This document shows, one piece after another, positions 24,038 to 35,930 of a stretch of DNA of 64,000 nucleotides (position 1 is the stretch's first letter; each line of letters begins with the position of its first letter). This DNA comes from Spiroplasma sp. SV19. Its GTDB lineage: Bacteria > Bacillota_I > Bacilli_A > Mycoplasmatales > Mycoplasmataceae. The notes beneath the pieces are model-generated. The model did not search any database. It was not told the DNA's origin and worked only from the letters and a program-made list of their open reading frames with translations. Location of the stretch: contig NZ_CP045455.1 in the NCBI RefSeq assembly GCF_030060925.1, positions 186,001 to 250,000 on the forward strand. Direction: 5' to 3'. Position numbers and translations under genes: made by a program.

Positions 24038-25330
24038 ATGAGTAAAAATATTTATACTGTTAGTGAAGTTAACGCTTATTTAAAAACATCAATTGAACAA
24101 AATCCTAATTTTATTAATATTTCTTTACAAGGTGAAATTTCGAATATTACAAACCATTCATCAGGTCACATTTATTTTACGATTAAAGATGATAAGTCAC
24201 AAATTCGAGCAATTATGTTCGCTTTTAATGCTAAAAACTTACAGTTTAAATTAAAAGAAGGACTAAAAATTGTTGCGACTGGTTCAATTAAAGTTTATGA
24301 GCCGCAGGGAACATACAGTTTACAAGTTGTGACTTTATCGTTACATGGAGTAGGGGATTTGTTTTTAAAATATGAAGCATTAAAACAGGAATTAAGTAAA
24401 AAAGGATGATTTGATCAATCATTAAAAAAACCAATTCCTCAGTTTCCAACTAATATTGGGGTAATCACAGCGCCAACTGGAGCTGCAATTCGTGATATTA
24501 TTACTACAATTCATCGTCGTTTTCCACAAGCCAATATTTATTTATTTCCAAGTTTGGTGCAAGGAGAAGACGCAAAACATGATATTCGCAAAAATATTAA
24601 AGCCGCATTAGCTTTTAAGCCTAAAATTGATACTTTAATTGTTGGCCGTGGTGGTGGTAGCATTGAAGATTTATGAGCTTTTAATGAATTAGAAGTTGTT
24701 GAAGCCATTTTTCAAGCAACAATTCCCGTTATTTCAGCGGTGGGGCATGAAATTGATTTTACTTTATCTGATTTTGTTAGTGATTTAAGAGCACCAACCC
24801 CAACTGCTGCCGCAGAATTAGCAACACCAGATCAAAAAGAATTAATGAATTTTTTAAAGCAACAACAGCGGAGTTTAATAACAACTATTAAAACAAAAGT
24901 TGATAAGTTAGTTGACAAACTAGCAGAATTAAAAAATAGTTATGTCTTAACAAAACCCAAGGCATTGTATACACAACAAGAACATTCCTATCAATTATTA
25001 GTAAAACATTTTAATGTTTGCCAAGAAACTTTTTTCTTAGCAAACAAAAATGTCATTCAAACTTATTATCAAAAGTTAATTACATTAATGCAACAGCAAA
25101 TTGTAGCAATTGAATATTTCAAAAATAATTTATTAAGTAAATTAGATTTATTAAGTCCGTTAAAAACATTAACACGCGGGTATAGTATTACTTATAATAA
25201 TGAGAAAAATGTATTAACATCAATTCAACAAGTAGAGAATAATGATATAATAATGACACGTGTGCAAGATGGAATTATTCAGTCGCTTGTGCAAACAATT
25301 AAGAAGGATGGTGAAGAAAATGACAGATAA
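24038..25330 (+). CDS. xseA: Exodeoxyribonuclease VII large subunit
   Basis: 430 residues, normal length. Degrades single-stranded DNA together with XseB. The N-terminal OB fold ([25 protein letters not shown]) is followed by the catalytic core with [28 protein letters not shown] and [29 protein letters not shown], all classical XseA motifs, then a helical C-terminal region and the final TRGYSI. ATG 24038 follows GGAGGGG; the upstream ATG at 24008 lies before that site. Overlaps xseB by 11 bases. Confidence 0.96.
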
Positions 25331-25541
25331 TAAATCGTTTGAACAAGTTTTAGAACAGTTAAAACAAATTGTTAATGATTTGGAAAACAATCAGTTACCA
25401 TTAGATCAAGCAATTGATGCTTTTGAAACAGGAATCAAATTAACTAAATTAGCAGAAGCGAAGTTACAAGATATTAAAGATAAAGTCACTAAAATTGTGA
25501 AAGATAATAATCCAACTGATTTTAAAGTTGACGAAGAATAA
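25320..25541 (+). CDS. xseB: Exodeoxyribonuclease VII small subunit
   Basis: 73 residues, typical of Xse[31 protein letters not shown] with following GIKL is the family's helical hairpin that coats XseA. The ATG lies inside the end of xseA (GGATGGTGAAGAAAATG), a common coupled arrangement. Confidence 0.95.
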   Translation: MTDNKSFEQVLEQLKQIVNDLENNQLPLDQAIDAFETGIKLTKLAEAKLQDIKDKVTKIVKDNNPTDFKVDEE

Positions 25542-25547
25542 TTTATT

Positions 25548-26220
25548 ATGGCAGGACAGATTTTTGAACGAAGTGGCTGAGTTAAAAAAAATAATATTAA
25601 AATTAGAAAAAAATTATTTGAATTAAAATTAAGTCGAGTTGTTTTAAAAGATTTTAAGACATTTGATGAAAAAGATATTCTGATTAAAAATTTTGTGTAT
25701 TTACTACGGTTGAATAATTTTGATGAGCAAGAATATTTTGATAGTATTATTTTAATTAAGTTAGTTTTAATTTATTATCATATGCAATATGTTCAGCATT
25801 CTGGGGTAAAACGAGAAGAAATTCAAATCTTAAAAGTAATTAAGGAATTAGAACAAAAATTTTAATTAATAAAATTAATACTAATTATGAAACAGAAATT
25901 TTTGCTAATATTAACATTTCTGATTTAAAGATTGCAAAATATTATCGTTTTGATTTATTATATAATTTTATTGCAAATATTTTTTATCAACCTTTTATGA
26001 AAAAACAAAATGCTAAATTGTATTTTGATTATGGATACTACCTTGTTTTTTTAATTAATTTAACAGTAATGAAAAACTATTTAAAGATAGTGCTAATGTT
26101 GAAATTTATAAAATTAAATTAGATGTAACAGCTAATTGCCATTATTTAATTGGTGAAATTACACCAATATATTTTAATAATTTTGTGCAACAAATTAATT
26201 ATTTTTTACAAAAATATTAA
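25548..26220 (+). pseudogene. Decayed unknown gene between xseB and dxs
   Basis: ATG 25548 opens a frame of 105 residues to TAA 25863. The neighbouring frame then continues with good coding character (NTNYETEIFANINISDLKIAKYY...) to about 26060, where a second shift leads to KLFKDSANVEIYKIKLDVTANCHYLIGEI and TAA 26218. Two indels, at an A/T-rich stretch near 25855-25863 and near 26055-26070, would restore one protein of about 223 residues. No family recognised. Position between two conserved genes with small gaps suggests it was an operon member. Confidence 0.7.
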
Positions 26221-26233
26221 GTGAGGTTAGAAG

Positions 26234-28012
26234 ATGAAGTTAAGAGATTATCAGACTCATTATGATCTAAAAGATTTAAAAACAAAAGCATTAATTGAAT
26301 TAGCAAATGATGTTCGTCAACTGATTATTGAAACAGTAACTAAAAATGGGGGGCATTTAGCTAGTAACTTAGGGACAGTTGAATTAACAATTAGTTTATT
26401 AAAGACTTTTGATATTGATAATAATGATATTATTATTTTTGATACTGGTCATCAAACTTATACTTATAAAATTTTAACTGATCGAAAAACACATTTTTCA
26501 ACCATTCGTTTGCCAGATGGTTTAGCAGCATTCCAACATGTTAACGAAAGTAAATATGATTATATTTCAAATGGCCATGCGGGAACTGGTTTATCAACTG
26601 CAATTGCTTATAGTTATAGTCCCAAGTATAATAATGTTATCTGTGTCATTGGTGATGCATCTTTTACTAATGGTTTAACCTTAGAAGCTTTGACTCATTT
26701 AGGGTTAATTTCAAATAAAATTATTATTGTTTTAAATGATAATGGGATGAGTATTTCAAAAAATGTTAATATTCTACATACAGCAGTTAGTAAGGTTCGA
26801 ACTGGTTGGCTATATCGCAGTGCTAGTAAGATTTCTAAAGTATTACGATACATTCCACCATTGACATTATTATGATTAGCACATTTATTAGTAGAAAAAA
26901 TTATCCATAGTTTTGCAATTCCGGGGTTATTTGCCGGATTTAACTTAGATTATATTGGGACAGTTGATGGGCATCACTTTCGAAAATTAAATAAAAGTTT
27001 GCGACAAGCAAAAAAAAGTTCAAGTAGTGTTATTGTGCATGTCAAAACAAAAAAAGGTTATGGTTATGGTTTAGAACAAGCAGAACAAGAAAAATATCAT
27101 TCATATAAGTTAAAAGATACTAAAACTAGCGAATGAAGTTATCATATTGCCCAAACAGTTGAAAAGGTGTTTCAATCTGCTGCTGAAAAATTCTATTTTA
27201 TTTCAGCAGCAATGCAAGCTTCACTTTATTTAGAAGATTTTATGCTAAAAAACTCTCAATATTGCATTGATGTTGGTTTAGCAGAAGAACATGCGATTAC
27301 TTTAGCATCTGGTTTTTCATTAGATCATCAACGAGTTGTTGTTAGTATGTATGCTAGTTTTTTGCAACGAACTTATGACCAAATTTTACATGATGTTGTT
27401 CGTAATCGGTTACCTGTTATTTTTTTAATTGATCGTGCTGGATTAGCACTTGGTGATGGTGATAGTCATCATGGCATTTATGATGTTGGTTTTTTAAATA
27501 GTATGGGAGATACTCCAATTATTAGTCAACCAGCAACTAGTGGTGAATTTGACCATTTGTTTACATTAGCGTTAACAAATAAACAAGACCCATTTTTTAT
27601 TCGCTATCCAAAAGGAGACATTATGATTCAACCTTTAGCAAAGACATTTCAAGTTGGACAATGAGATTATGCGATTAATAATAAAGAAGCATCAATTTTA
27701 TTAATAACTTATGGTAATAATGTGATAAAAGCACAGAGCATTATTACTAAATTAGCAACAAATAAAATTAATGTTATTAATGCAAGATTTATTAATCCAG
27801 TTGATAAAACCATGCTAATGCAAATTAGGGAAGATAATTATCAACAAATTATTATTTTTGAAGAAGTGATTAAACAGACAGGATTATATGCTAAAGTAAT
27901 TGATTTTTTACAAAGTAATAAAACAAGTATTATTCATTATGGTTATCAAAATGGATTAGGTCAAAAGGAGATTAATAGTCTAGAAGAAATTTTACAGAAT
28001 TTAATTAATTAA
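26234..28012 (+). CDS. dxs: 1-deoxy-D-xylulose-5-phosphate synthase
   Basis: 592 residues. Condenses pyruvate and glyceraldehyde-3-phosphate with thiamine diphosphate, the first step of the MEP isoprenoid route. Visible: GGHLASNLGTVELTI and DTGHQTYTYKILTDR at the N-terminus, the TPP motif IGDASFTNGLTLEAL ... IIIVLNDNGMSIS, VDGHH, GLAEEHAITLASG with the catalytic Glu, and FIRYPKG. Somewhat shorter than the usual ~620 residues. It depends on TPP, which links it to the TPP-controlled transporter at 34675. Ends before a weak hairpin (28019-28045). Confidence 0.95.
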
Positions 28013-28078
28013 ATAAAAAACCTTGTATTCTAAAAAAATAAGGGTTAAATTTATATATAAGAAAAAAGGAGAAGGAAT

Positions 28079-29176
28079 ATGAAAGAATATGTTAAATTTA
28101 AATTAAATAAACAGACACAATTAGAACAATATTTAGAAAAGCATCAGGTTGATGGAATTTTGTTTCATTCTACTATTAATCGTTTTTGATTTTCTGAATT
28201 TAAATCATCAGAAGGATATTTGTTATTTACAAAAAATGAATCAATTTTGTATTTAGATGGTAGATATATTACCGCTGGTAAAGAACAAGCTAAAAATGTC
28301 ACACATGTTAAAGAAATGATAACAAATAATGCTGGTGGTTTTTTTGGTATGTTACAAAATGATCTAATCAAAAATAAGGTAAAAGTATTAGCTTTTGAAA
28401 GTGATTATTTAACATATTTAACTTATCAAAATTTAGCAGCAAGTTTAACATCAATTGAATTAAAACCTGTTGATTTTACTGAATTAAGAACAATTAAATC
28501 AAATGAGGAAATTAGTGCTTTGAAACAAGCATGTGCAATTGGTGATATTGCCATTAATAATGTAGTTAAAAAAATTAAGCCAGGAATGACTGAACGCCAA
28601 GTTGAACAAATTATTATTAATAGTTTTATTGAAGCGGGAGCAGATAAACCAAGTTTTGACACAATCGTAGCATCAGGATGGCGTGGTGCTTTACCACATG
28701 GGCGAGCAACAGATAAAGTTATTGCAAATAATGAATTAATTACAATTGATTTTGGTTGTATTTATAAGGGCTATTGTTCTGATACCACTCGTACGATCGG
28801 ATTAGGGAAACCATCTGAACAAATGCTAGAAATTTTTGATGTTGTTTATCAGGCCCAAGAACTAGGTATTAAAGCAATTAAACCGGGTGTTAGTACCGCA
28901 ACAATTGATAAAATTTGTCGTGATTATATCACAAGTAAAGGTTATGGTGAATATTTTACTCACTCAACTGGACATGGGGTTGGTATCGAAATTCATGAAT
29001 TTCCACGCGTGTCACCATTTTGTGATATTCCATTAGAACCAGGAATGATTATTACTGTTGAACCAGGAATTTACATTCCTGACGTAGGTGGTGTTCGAAT
29101 CGAAGATGATATTTTAGTAACAGAAACTGGTTATGAACTTTTAACAGAAGCAAAGCGTAATTTAATTTTAATTTAA
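28079..29176 (+). CDS. pepP: M24B Xaa-Pro aminopeptidase family protein
   Basis: 365 residues. Metal-dependent pita-bread peptidase that removes N-terminal residues before proline. The N-terminal creatinase-like domain (to ~135) is followed by the catalytic domain with ligands in order: TIDFG, SDTTRT, HSTGHGVGIEIHE, TVEPGIY and RIEDD. All five metal ligands (D, D, H, E, E) are present. ATG 28079 follows AAAAGGAGAAGG. The next gene overlaps its stop as TAATG. Exact substrate (dipeptide or longer peptide) cannot be told. Confidence 0.9.
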
Positions 29177-30255
29177 TGAAATTAACAAAAACACAAATTA
29201 CTTTTCTCATCTTTTTTATTTTCATGCTTTTGTTTCTATTATTATCAATTATATTTATTGTAGTTGCTGGCAACCAAATCCATAAATTACTTGGTAATCC
29301 TCAAATAAGAGTTTTATCAGGAACTAATATAGGGTATTTTTTCTTAATAATTATTGTTCCTATATGTGGATTTAGTTTTTTAATTACAATAGTAGTGTGG
29401 TTATTAACATTGCGCAAAACAACAGAAGTATTGTTACAATCAGTACCAGCGGTTGAAAGTAAAGATAATCAATTATTAAATGATTTAAAAACTAATATGA
29501 ATCAAATACAAGAGTATTTAATTAAATTGCATAATGATGTAAAAGCTTTAAAAAAATTTACAGGACTAATTACTCCAAAAGCAAAGGTTTCTTCAATTCG
29601 AACTAATGAAGAGCAAGTTGAACGTCTTGGGCAGGATCTAAATGTGATTCAAGAAAAATTAGGACAGCAGTCAGAACGCGCTGAAATGTTAAAAACAGTT
29701 GATCGTGATGAATTTGAGCGAACAAATAGTGGGATTGAACGTCCAATTAGTTTAGTTAAACCAACAGAATATATTATGCCTAAACGCGATAAAAATTTTG
29801 TTAATGATTTTCCAACTCAACAATTTTTATCAACAAAAATGTTAACAGAAACAAAAAGTGAGAAAAAACTTTCTTTAAGTTCAATTTTTGACCGGAAAAA
29901 AGTTGAAAAAGAATTAAAAGAAACTGAGTTAGAATTAGATGATAATCAATCAGCAGATGAAGAAGTTTTTAAAGCTTTTCCGTTAGAATTTAATGACCCA
30001 ACAGTTATTGAGGATAAAGCATTTCGTGAAAAAGTAGGCTTTAATTTAAATGATTATGATTATACAACTGAAAATGATAGCATTAATGCTATTGAATTTC
30101 AAACTGTTTATCAAGTAGGTGATCGGATGATTGAAAATGGTATTGAATATGAAATTTTATTAGTTGTTCCACGGCATGTTCAAGATAGTGTCATGTATGA
30201 GTTAACTTTAAAGTCAACTGTTGATGAAACAGTTAAATCAATTATAAAAAAATAA
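29176..30255 (+). CDS. Membrane protein with long cytoplasmic charged tail
   Basis: 359 residues, start overlapping the peptidase stop (TAATG). Two hydrophobic segments (residues ~9-32 and ~52-76), then a long, acidic and lysine-rich cytoplasmic part. A helical section (KDNQLLNDLKTNMNQIQEYLIKL) could form a coiled coil. The C-terminal ~45 residues (VGDRMIENGIEYEILLVVPRHV) look like a compact folded domain. No family recognised. Confidence 0.75.
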   Translation: MKLTKTQITFLIFFIFMLLFLLLSIIFIVVAGNQIHKLLGNPQIRVLSGTNIGYFFLIIIVPICGFSFLITIVVWLLTLRKTTEVLLQSVPAVESKDNQLLNDLKTNMNQIQEYLIKLHNDVKALKKFTGLITPKAKVSSIRTNEEQVERLGQDLNVIQEKLGQQSERAEMLKTVDRDEFERTNSGIERPISLVKPTEYIMPKRDKNFVNDFPTQQFLSTKMLTETKSEKKLSLSSIFDRKKVEKELKETELELDDNQSADEEVFKAFPLEFNDPTVIEDKAFREKVGFNLNDYDYTTENDSINAIEFQTVYQVGDRMIENGIEYEILLVVPRHVQDSVMYELTLKSTVDETVKSIIKK

Positions 30256-30277
30256 TTGAGATATAGAAAATTGATTT

Positions 30278-30324
30278 AAAAAAGACATCTTTTATAAAAA
30301 TATTAAAAGATGTCTTTTTTATTT
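30278..30324. terminator. Bidirectional terminator between convergent genes
   Basis: A perfect 17-bp stem, 30278-30294 with 30304-30320 (core GACATCTTTTA), has A6 on one side and T6 on the other, so it can stop transcription from both the membrane protein gene and the convergent transporter gene. Confidence 0.85.
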
Positions 30325-30342
30325 ATTTAATTAATTTTCAAA

Positions 30343-31575
30343 TTACTCGTTTATTTTTTCTACTGGCTGTTTGCCTGGTTTTATTAAAATAAAGCATAAA
30401 CTTAATATTAGCATTGCAATAATAATACTATAAATAATTATATAAGTTATCATTATTGTATAAAAATTAATAATAATCGGAATAATGATAATACTTAATA
30501 ATAAACTAAAAATAGCATGGCCAAAAACATGTTCAAACATTAAGGCTAATGTTAGATGTTCAGTACCAACTAAGTTAATAATATTATTTTTTTGAATTCG
30601 ACTTAAATGTCCTAAACAAAGTCCAATTAAAATTTGACTACCACCAAGACCAAGTATTAAATATAAAAGGTGGTTTAAGTGTGTTTGTTGGGTAAAATAA
30701 GAAATTGTTAGTCCTAATAATAGACCAACGGCAATAATAGCAATAATAGTATTTCAACAAACATCACGTTTGATGGCAATATTACTTGTCTTAATTAAAT
30801 ATCCCATTAAATAACTTAGTTTTCGAATAACATATAAAATTCCAATTGCAATAATCATGAATGTTGTATTTTTAAAAATTAAAACTGGCAACAAGTAACC
30901 AAATACTTCGTTAATACTATATAAAAAACTTGATGAATATAAGTAACTTCAAAATTGTTTGTTTTTTCGTAATACTTTTCAACTTGTTGGATTAATTTTA
31001 AAGGTAACTTCTTCTGTTTTTAAATTAGAATTAAAAAAGATTAAACTAAAATTAATTAAGGTAATAAGAGTAAAATATGTTTGTAATGCAATATTAGTTC
31101 CTAAGTCATTTAAAAAATATTGAAATAAAAAAGGAATAATAATGGTAAAAACACTACCCAAAGTAAAATAAAGACTTGGATTTATTTTCAATTGATGTTG
31201 ACGGGCATAACTACGAATAATTTCCATTGTAAAAGGTACCATTCCAGCAACAAAAATTCCAGTTGTAAAGAGTAACAACGGATAGAAATAAATAATTAAA
31301 TTATTATCAAAAAAATTAAGCATCATCAGTAAAGAGATAAAAAGAAAAAGAAAAAAACTATTGATTTGTAAGATAAAAATATTATCTTTTTTCTTCTTTA
31401 TTTTTGCTCATAGTGGTGTAAAAAAGAACATTGCGATAGGAATCAATAGGAAAAATCAAATTTTTGATAGTCCAAATTTTTGATAAATTTCAAAAGGTAA
31501 AAATGAAAATAATGCTCCCATTAAAATTCCTTGAATAATTAGTGTTACTTTTCAACTACGTAATTCAGTTGTCAT
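30343..31575 (-). CDS. MFS-like transporter
   Basis: 410 residues, about 12 hydrophobic segments in two groups separated by a basic central loop (near LKTEEVTFKINPTSWKVLRKNK), the usual major-facilitator layout. KIKKKKDN between helices 2 and 3 is similar to the MFS A-like basic loop, but the full G-x-x-x-D-R signature is not clear. AAAGGATGTG precedes ATG 31575. Substrate unknown. Convergent with the preceding gene. Confidence 0.7.
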
Positions 31576-31797
31576 TTTTGTTATCACATCCTTTGCTTGT
31601 TTGATTTGTTTTTGATGCTATTTTATATAAGTTAATTAAAGTACATTATCACGACTCTTAAATAAATATTTAACCATTACCACCACTCTTTTTCTATTTT
31701 AAAATTCTAACTTTTTCTTATTATAAATTAATAATTTAAAAAAAGTACAATTTTAAATAATTATTTTGTAAATTATAAATATCTTTTTTTTAATTCG

Positions 31798-31826
31798 TTG
31801 TACAATGTTAATATGAATATTAATTA
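31798..31826 (+). promoter_or_regulatory. Promoter of transketolase gene
   Basis: TTGTAC (31798-31803), 17 bases, TAATTA (31821-31826); ATG 28 bases after the -10. AAAAGGAG is the ribosome binding site. Confidence 0.5.
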
Positions 31827-31853
31827 AACAGTGTATAAAAAGGAGAATACAGA

Positions 31854-33818
31854 ATGAAAAAATCAATTGATGCAATTAGAATGTTAGGAATTGAAGCAGT
31901 TAATAAAGCAAATTCAGGGCATCCAGGCATTGTCCTTGGAGCTGCCCCAATGGCGTATACTTTATTTACAAAACATTTAAATGTTAATCCGCAAGTTGAC
32001 AAATGAACTAACCGTGATCGTTTTGTTTTAGCGGCAGGACATGGTAGCGCGTTACTATATTCTTTATTACATTTATCAGGATTTGATCTTAACATTGAAG
32101 ATTTACGCAATTTTCGCCAAATTGATTCAATTACTCCTGGTCATCCCGAGTCACATTTAACTCCAGGAGTTGATGTTACTACTGGTCCCTTAGGACAAGG
32201 AATTGCAACTGCAGTTGGCTTAGCCTTAGCTGAGTCACATTTAGCAGCAAAGTATAATACTAAAAAATATTCACTTTTTGATCATTATACTTATGTTTTA
32301 TGTGGGGATGGTGATTTACAAGAAGGGATAACACAAGAAGCAATTTCTTTAGCGGGACATTGAAAATTAAATAAACTAATCGTTTTATTTGATTCAAATG
32401 ATGTTCAATTAGATAATATGGTCAATGTTGCTCAAAGTGAAAAAATTGATGATCGTTTTCAAGCAGCAAATTGAAATTATCTTTTAGTTAAAGATGGTAA
32501 TGATGTTGAAGCAATTAACGAAGCTATTATTAAGGCCAAAAACAGTGACAAACCAACTTTAATTGAAGTAAAAACAATAATTGGGTTTGGAGCAACTAAA
32601 CAAGGAACTCCCGCAGTGCATGGTGCGCCATTAGGAACAGATATTGAGACAGTTCGTAATTTACTAGGATGAACAGAGAAACCATTTGACATTCCTGGCG
32701 AAGTTTATGATGATTTTGAAGTTAATGTTAAAATTCGAGGAATTAAAAAGTATGAAGAATGATTAAAAATGTACAAAGCATTTTGTCAAGAAAATCCAGA
32801 ATTAGGAAGAGAAGTGGATGAAGCAATTCATGGGAATTTCACTTTTGATCCAAAACAGTTTAGTGATTTAAAACCAACTAAGCCACAAGCAACGCGCATT
32901 AGTAGTGGGGCAATTATTGATCGCATTTCAAGCATTATTCCGAATTGAATTGGTGGAAGTGCCGACTTAAGTGGTAGTACAAAAGCAAAAGGGGCAGATG
33001 GTGTTTATAGTGCGGAAAATCGAAAAGGACGAAATTTAGCTTATGGTGTTCGTGAATTTGCGATGACAGCTATTAATAATGGAATTTGTTTACATCGTGG
33101 TTTATTACCTTTTGCTAGTGGTTTTTTTGTTTTTGCTGATTATATGAAGCCAGCCATTCGGTTAAGTTCTTTGATGGAAATTCCTGTTGTTTATGTTTTA
33201 TCACATGATTCAATTGCTGTTGGTGAGGATGGCCCAACACACCAACCAATTGAACAATTGGCAATGTTACGAAGCCAACCAAATTTAAATGTTTTTCGTC
33301 CAGCTGATTTTAATGAGACATTAGGTGCTTATCATTTTGCGCTCCAATCTCGTCATACACCAAGCGCAATTTTAATTACTCGTCAGGACTTACCGGAATT
33401 AGAACATTCTAGTGTCGAAATGGTTAAAAAAGGAGCTTATCAAGTTTATGGTTCAGAACATCATAATGATGTTGTTTTACTTGCAACAGGAAGTGAAGTC
33501 AGTATGGCCATTGCGGTTGCTAAAAAATTAGAATACGATAAAAAGATTAATGTAAAAGTGGTTTCAATGCCATCGTGGGAATTATTTGATAAGCAAGACA
33601 TTACTTATAAAACAAAATTGTTAGAGCCAACTGCTCTAATTGTTTCAATTGAATTAGGAACAACCTTTGGTTGGGAACGATATACTTCAAATACAGGGTT
33701 AAACTTTGGAATCAATACTTTTGGCCAATCAGGACCATTCCTTGATGTACTAGAATATTTTGGCTTTAATGTTGAAAATATTGTTAATACAATTAGTAAA
33801 AAAATGCAATTATCATAA
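31854..33818 (+). CDS. tkt: Transketolase
   Basis: 654 residues, full length. Transfers two-carbon units between sugar phosphates in the non-oxidative pentose phosphate pathway, using TPP. Motifs: [39 protein letters not shown], the TPP site CGDGDLQEG...[13 protein letters not shown], and the pyrimidine-domain [18 protein letters not shown] with active Glu, then [20 protein letters not shown] (here SHDSIAV). C-terminal [13 protein letters not shown]...FG.SG also fits. It shares the TPP requirement with dxs nearby. Confidence 0.97.
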
Positions 33819-33841
33819 AAGAATGTCAATTGCATTTTTTG
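33801..33841 (+). terminator. Transketolase terminator
   Basis: AAAATGCAATT (33801-33811) pairs with AATTGCATTTT (33828-33838), followed by T; the stem begins inside the last codons of the gene. Confidence 0.7.
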
Positions 33842-33887
33842 TGTAAGAATTAATGACAAAGAAAAAACTAGAGGGAGAATTTATTAA

Positions 33888-34658
33888 ATGGTTATTTTTT
33901 CATGGGTTTTAGCAATTATTTTATCTATTTTGTTATGAGCAACATTATGAATTTTTCCAAATTTTTATGCAAAAACAACCAAGTATTGTTATTTACGGGT
34001 TGGAATTGCCATTTGGTTAGTTATTGTTGAAGCAGATCGAATGTGAGAAATGTTAAGTCATGGTGGATGACAACATTTTTCAAATTATTTTACTTTATAT
34101 TCTTGCACGATTGTTGCTTGAGTAGCATTAATAATGTTATTTTATCCAAATAAGATTTTTTTAGATTGTTTTTTTCCATTGGGAATTATGGGACCAATTT
34201 TGACTTTAATCTTTCCAAGTAAGCAACCAACAATATTAGAGTGAAGTTATTATGTCTTTTATTTTGGCCATACTTTTACCTTATTTGGTTTTATCTATGT
34301 TTATTTATATGGGTTAACAAATTATCAGTTTTCACGAAAGGCAATTCAAACTAGTTTTCTTACTGGAATTATTGTCATTGTTACAGTTGAATTATTTAAC
34401 CAATATTTTGGTGAAAATTATATTGTTGGCGATATTGCTTGAGCATTAGGATTAAAAGATTTAACTCGACCATGACAGTTCTTAATTAGTTTTATTTTAG
34501 GGATTCCAATAATCGGATTAGGATTATTACTAATTTATTTATTTAAGCCAATTTATCAACAAAAAACAAAAGTTAAATTACATGATACATGATGAGAATT
34601 ATTATTAAAAAAAATTAAACTTCATAATAATAAAAAAACTAGGGAAGAAAACACCTAG
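33888..34658 (+). CDS. YwaF/TMEM164-like integral membrane protein
   Basis: 256 residues, about seven hydrophobic segments. The set of W/H/Y positions such as WEMLSHGGWQHF, LGIMGPILTLIFPSKQP and YYVFYFGHTFTLFGFIYVYLYG followed by NYIVGD recalls the YwaF (TIGR02206) family. The conserved His in HTF fits. Function not known in bacteria. GAGGGAG precedes ATG 33888; the stop lies in the stem of the terminator. Confidence 0.7.
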
Positions 34659-34668
34659 TTTTTTGTAA
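34633..34668. terminator. Terminator between convergent genes
   Basis: AAAAAACTAGG (34633-34643), 10-base loop, CCTAGTTTTTT (34654-34664). A and T runs on both sides make it usable in both directions, for the YwaF-like gene and for the minus-strand thiT. Confidence 0.8.
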
Positions 34669-34674
34669 AATATC

Positions 34675-35700
34675 TTATCCTTCATATTTTAGATAACGTT
34701 GTCAAAAGACAGGGGCTAAACTACGGAGCGCTAGGGGAATGACAATTTGCATGATTGGATAAGTAAAAATAAAACTGTGAATAAAGTTATAAACAATTGC
34801 GTATAATCAATTCGTATAACCTGGTCAAACTGAGTCCGGAAATAAGGTTGTTCAGATTAAAGCCCCAACTAACACTTGCGAAACATAAATTAAACTAATA
34901 ATACTAAAACAAATAATAATATAATTAATATATGTAATATATTTTTTATCATTATTAACTTTAAAGCGCATGAATCCCGCAATCATTGGGATAATCATTG
35001 GAATAAAGTAATCTAGTAAATATGATCATGGCGAAACAATAAATCCTGATGGAATAAATAAAAGTGACATTAATGCGCTAATTGTTCCCGTGATAAATCC
35101 CGCTAACGCTGAGTGAATAAAAGCAATAATTGTTAAGGGAATATATTTTAAAGCAATGCTTCCACCGTGGGGTAAGTTTGGAATAATGGTTTCTAAAAAA
35201 GCTAAAACAAGAGTTACTGCGGCAAACATTGCAATAATCACAAAATCAAATGTTTTTCATTTTCAAATTCCTAAATTAATTAGGAATCGTTTTTTCCGAC
35301 TTGCTTTTGCAAAAAGAATATCGCTAACTTTTATTTCATAACTATAAATAATAATATTACTAATTAAATTAATAATATTAAGGCTAATAATATTTAAAAT
35401 AATAAACTGCATTTTATAATTAATATATTCTTCATAAGTTGTTAATCATGTACTAATGGTATATATAATACTAAAAATTAACCCAAAGACACAAATTGCA
35501 ATGAAAAAAATTCATAGACTTTTAAAATTTTGGTCATGTTCTAGATGCAAAATGGTACTTAATTTTGTTAGTGGTAAAACATTAAGGCTAATTAAAAACC
35601 CTAAATATAAACTAATTGGAATAAAAATTGTTAATTTATTGTATCACAAAACAATTTCTTGTTGTTTTAAACTGCATTTAAAAAATGGTTTTTGTTCCAT
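34675..35700 (-). CDS. thiT: ThiT-like thiamine transporter with N-terminal extension
   Basis: 341 residues. The C-terminal ~190 residues match ThiT, the thiamine-binding S component of ECF transporters: AAVTLVLAFLETIIPNLPHGGSI, a long hydrophobic stretch, and SPWSYLLDYFIPM, which corresponds to the WxYLLDYxLA thiamine-site motif. About 150 residues with three or so membrane helices precede this, roughly doubling the usual length. The TPP riboswitch 60 bases upstream of the ATG strongly supports thiamine as substrate. AAGGAG precedes the ATG. The energising EcfA/T module is not in this window. Confidence 0.85.
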
Positions 35701-35757
35701 ATATAAAAAAATCTCCTTACACAAACTAAATTTATTAAATTAATAAATAATGAATTT

Positions 35758-35843
35758 GAACTCCCTCCGCTAGTTTTAACTAGATCAGGTTCTAAGAGTA
35801 TTTCTCAAACTTATTAAAAACTAATAAGCTACCTCTGTCAATT
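35758..35843 (-). ncRNA. TPP riboswitch (THI element)
   Basis: On the minus strand the sequence contains TTGAGAAATACTC, AGAACCTGATCTAGTTAAA and ACTAGCGGAGGGAG, close to the TPP consensus (CUGAGA ... ACCUGAUCUGGUUAAUACCAGCGUAGGGA). Arms for P1, P2/P3 (GCTTATTAG/TTTTTAATAAG) and P4/P5 can be drawn. It lies directly upstream of thiT and should lower its expression when TPP is high. Confidence 0.92.
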
Positions 35844-35898
35844 ACATTATTATCATAACATTGTTAGAAAAAACTGCAAGAAATTTTAGAATTTATTA

Positions 35899-35911
35899 TA
35901 TAATATATAAT
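35899..35911 (+). promoter_or_regulatory. -10 promoter element(s)
   Basis: Two TATAAT boxes, 35899-35904 and 35906-35911, 20-30 bases before the ATG at 35931. No clear -35. They likely drive the gene at 35931, divergent from thiT. Confidence 0.45.
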
Positions 35912-35930
35912 AGAAGTTAGAGGAAAAGAT

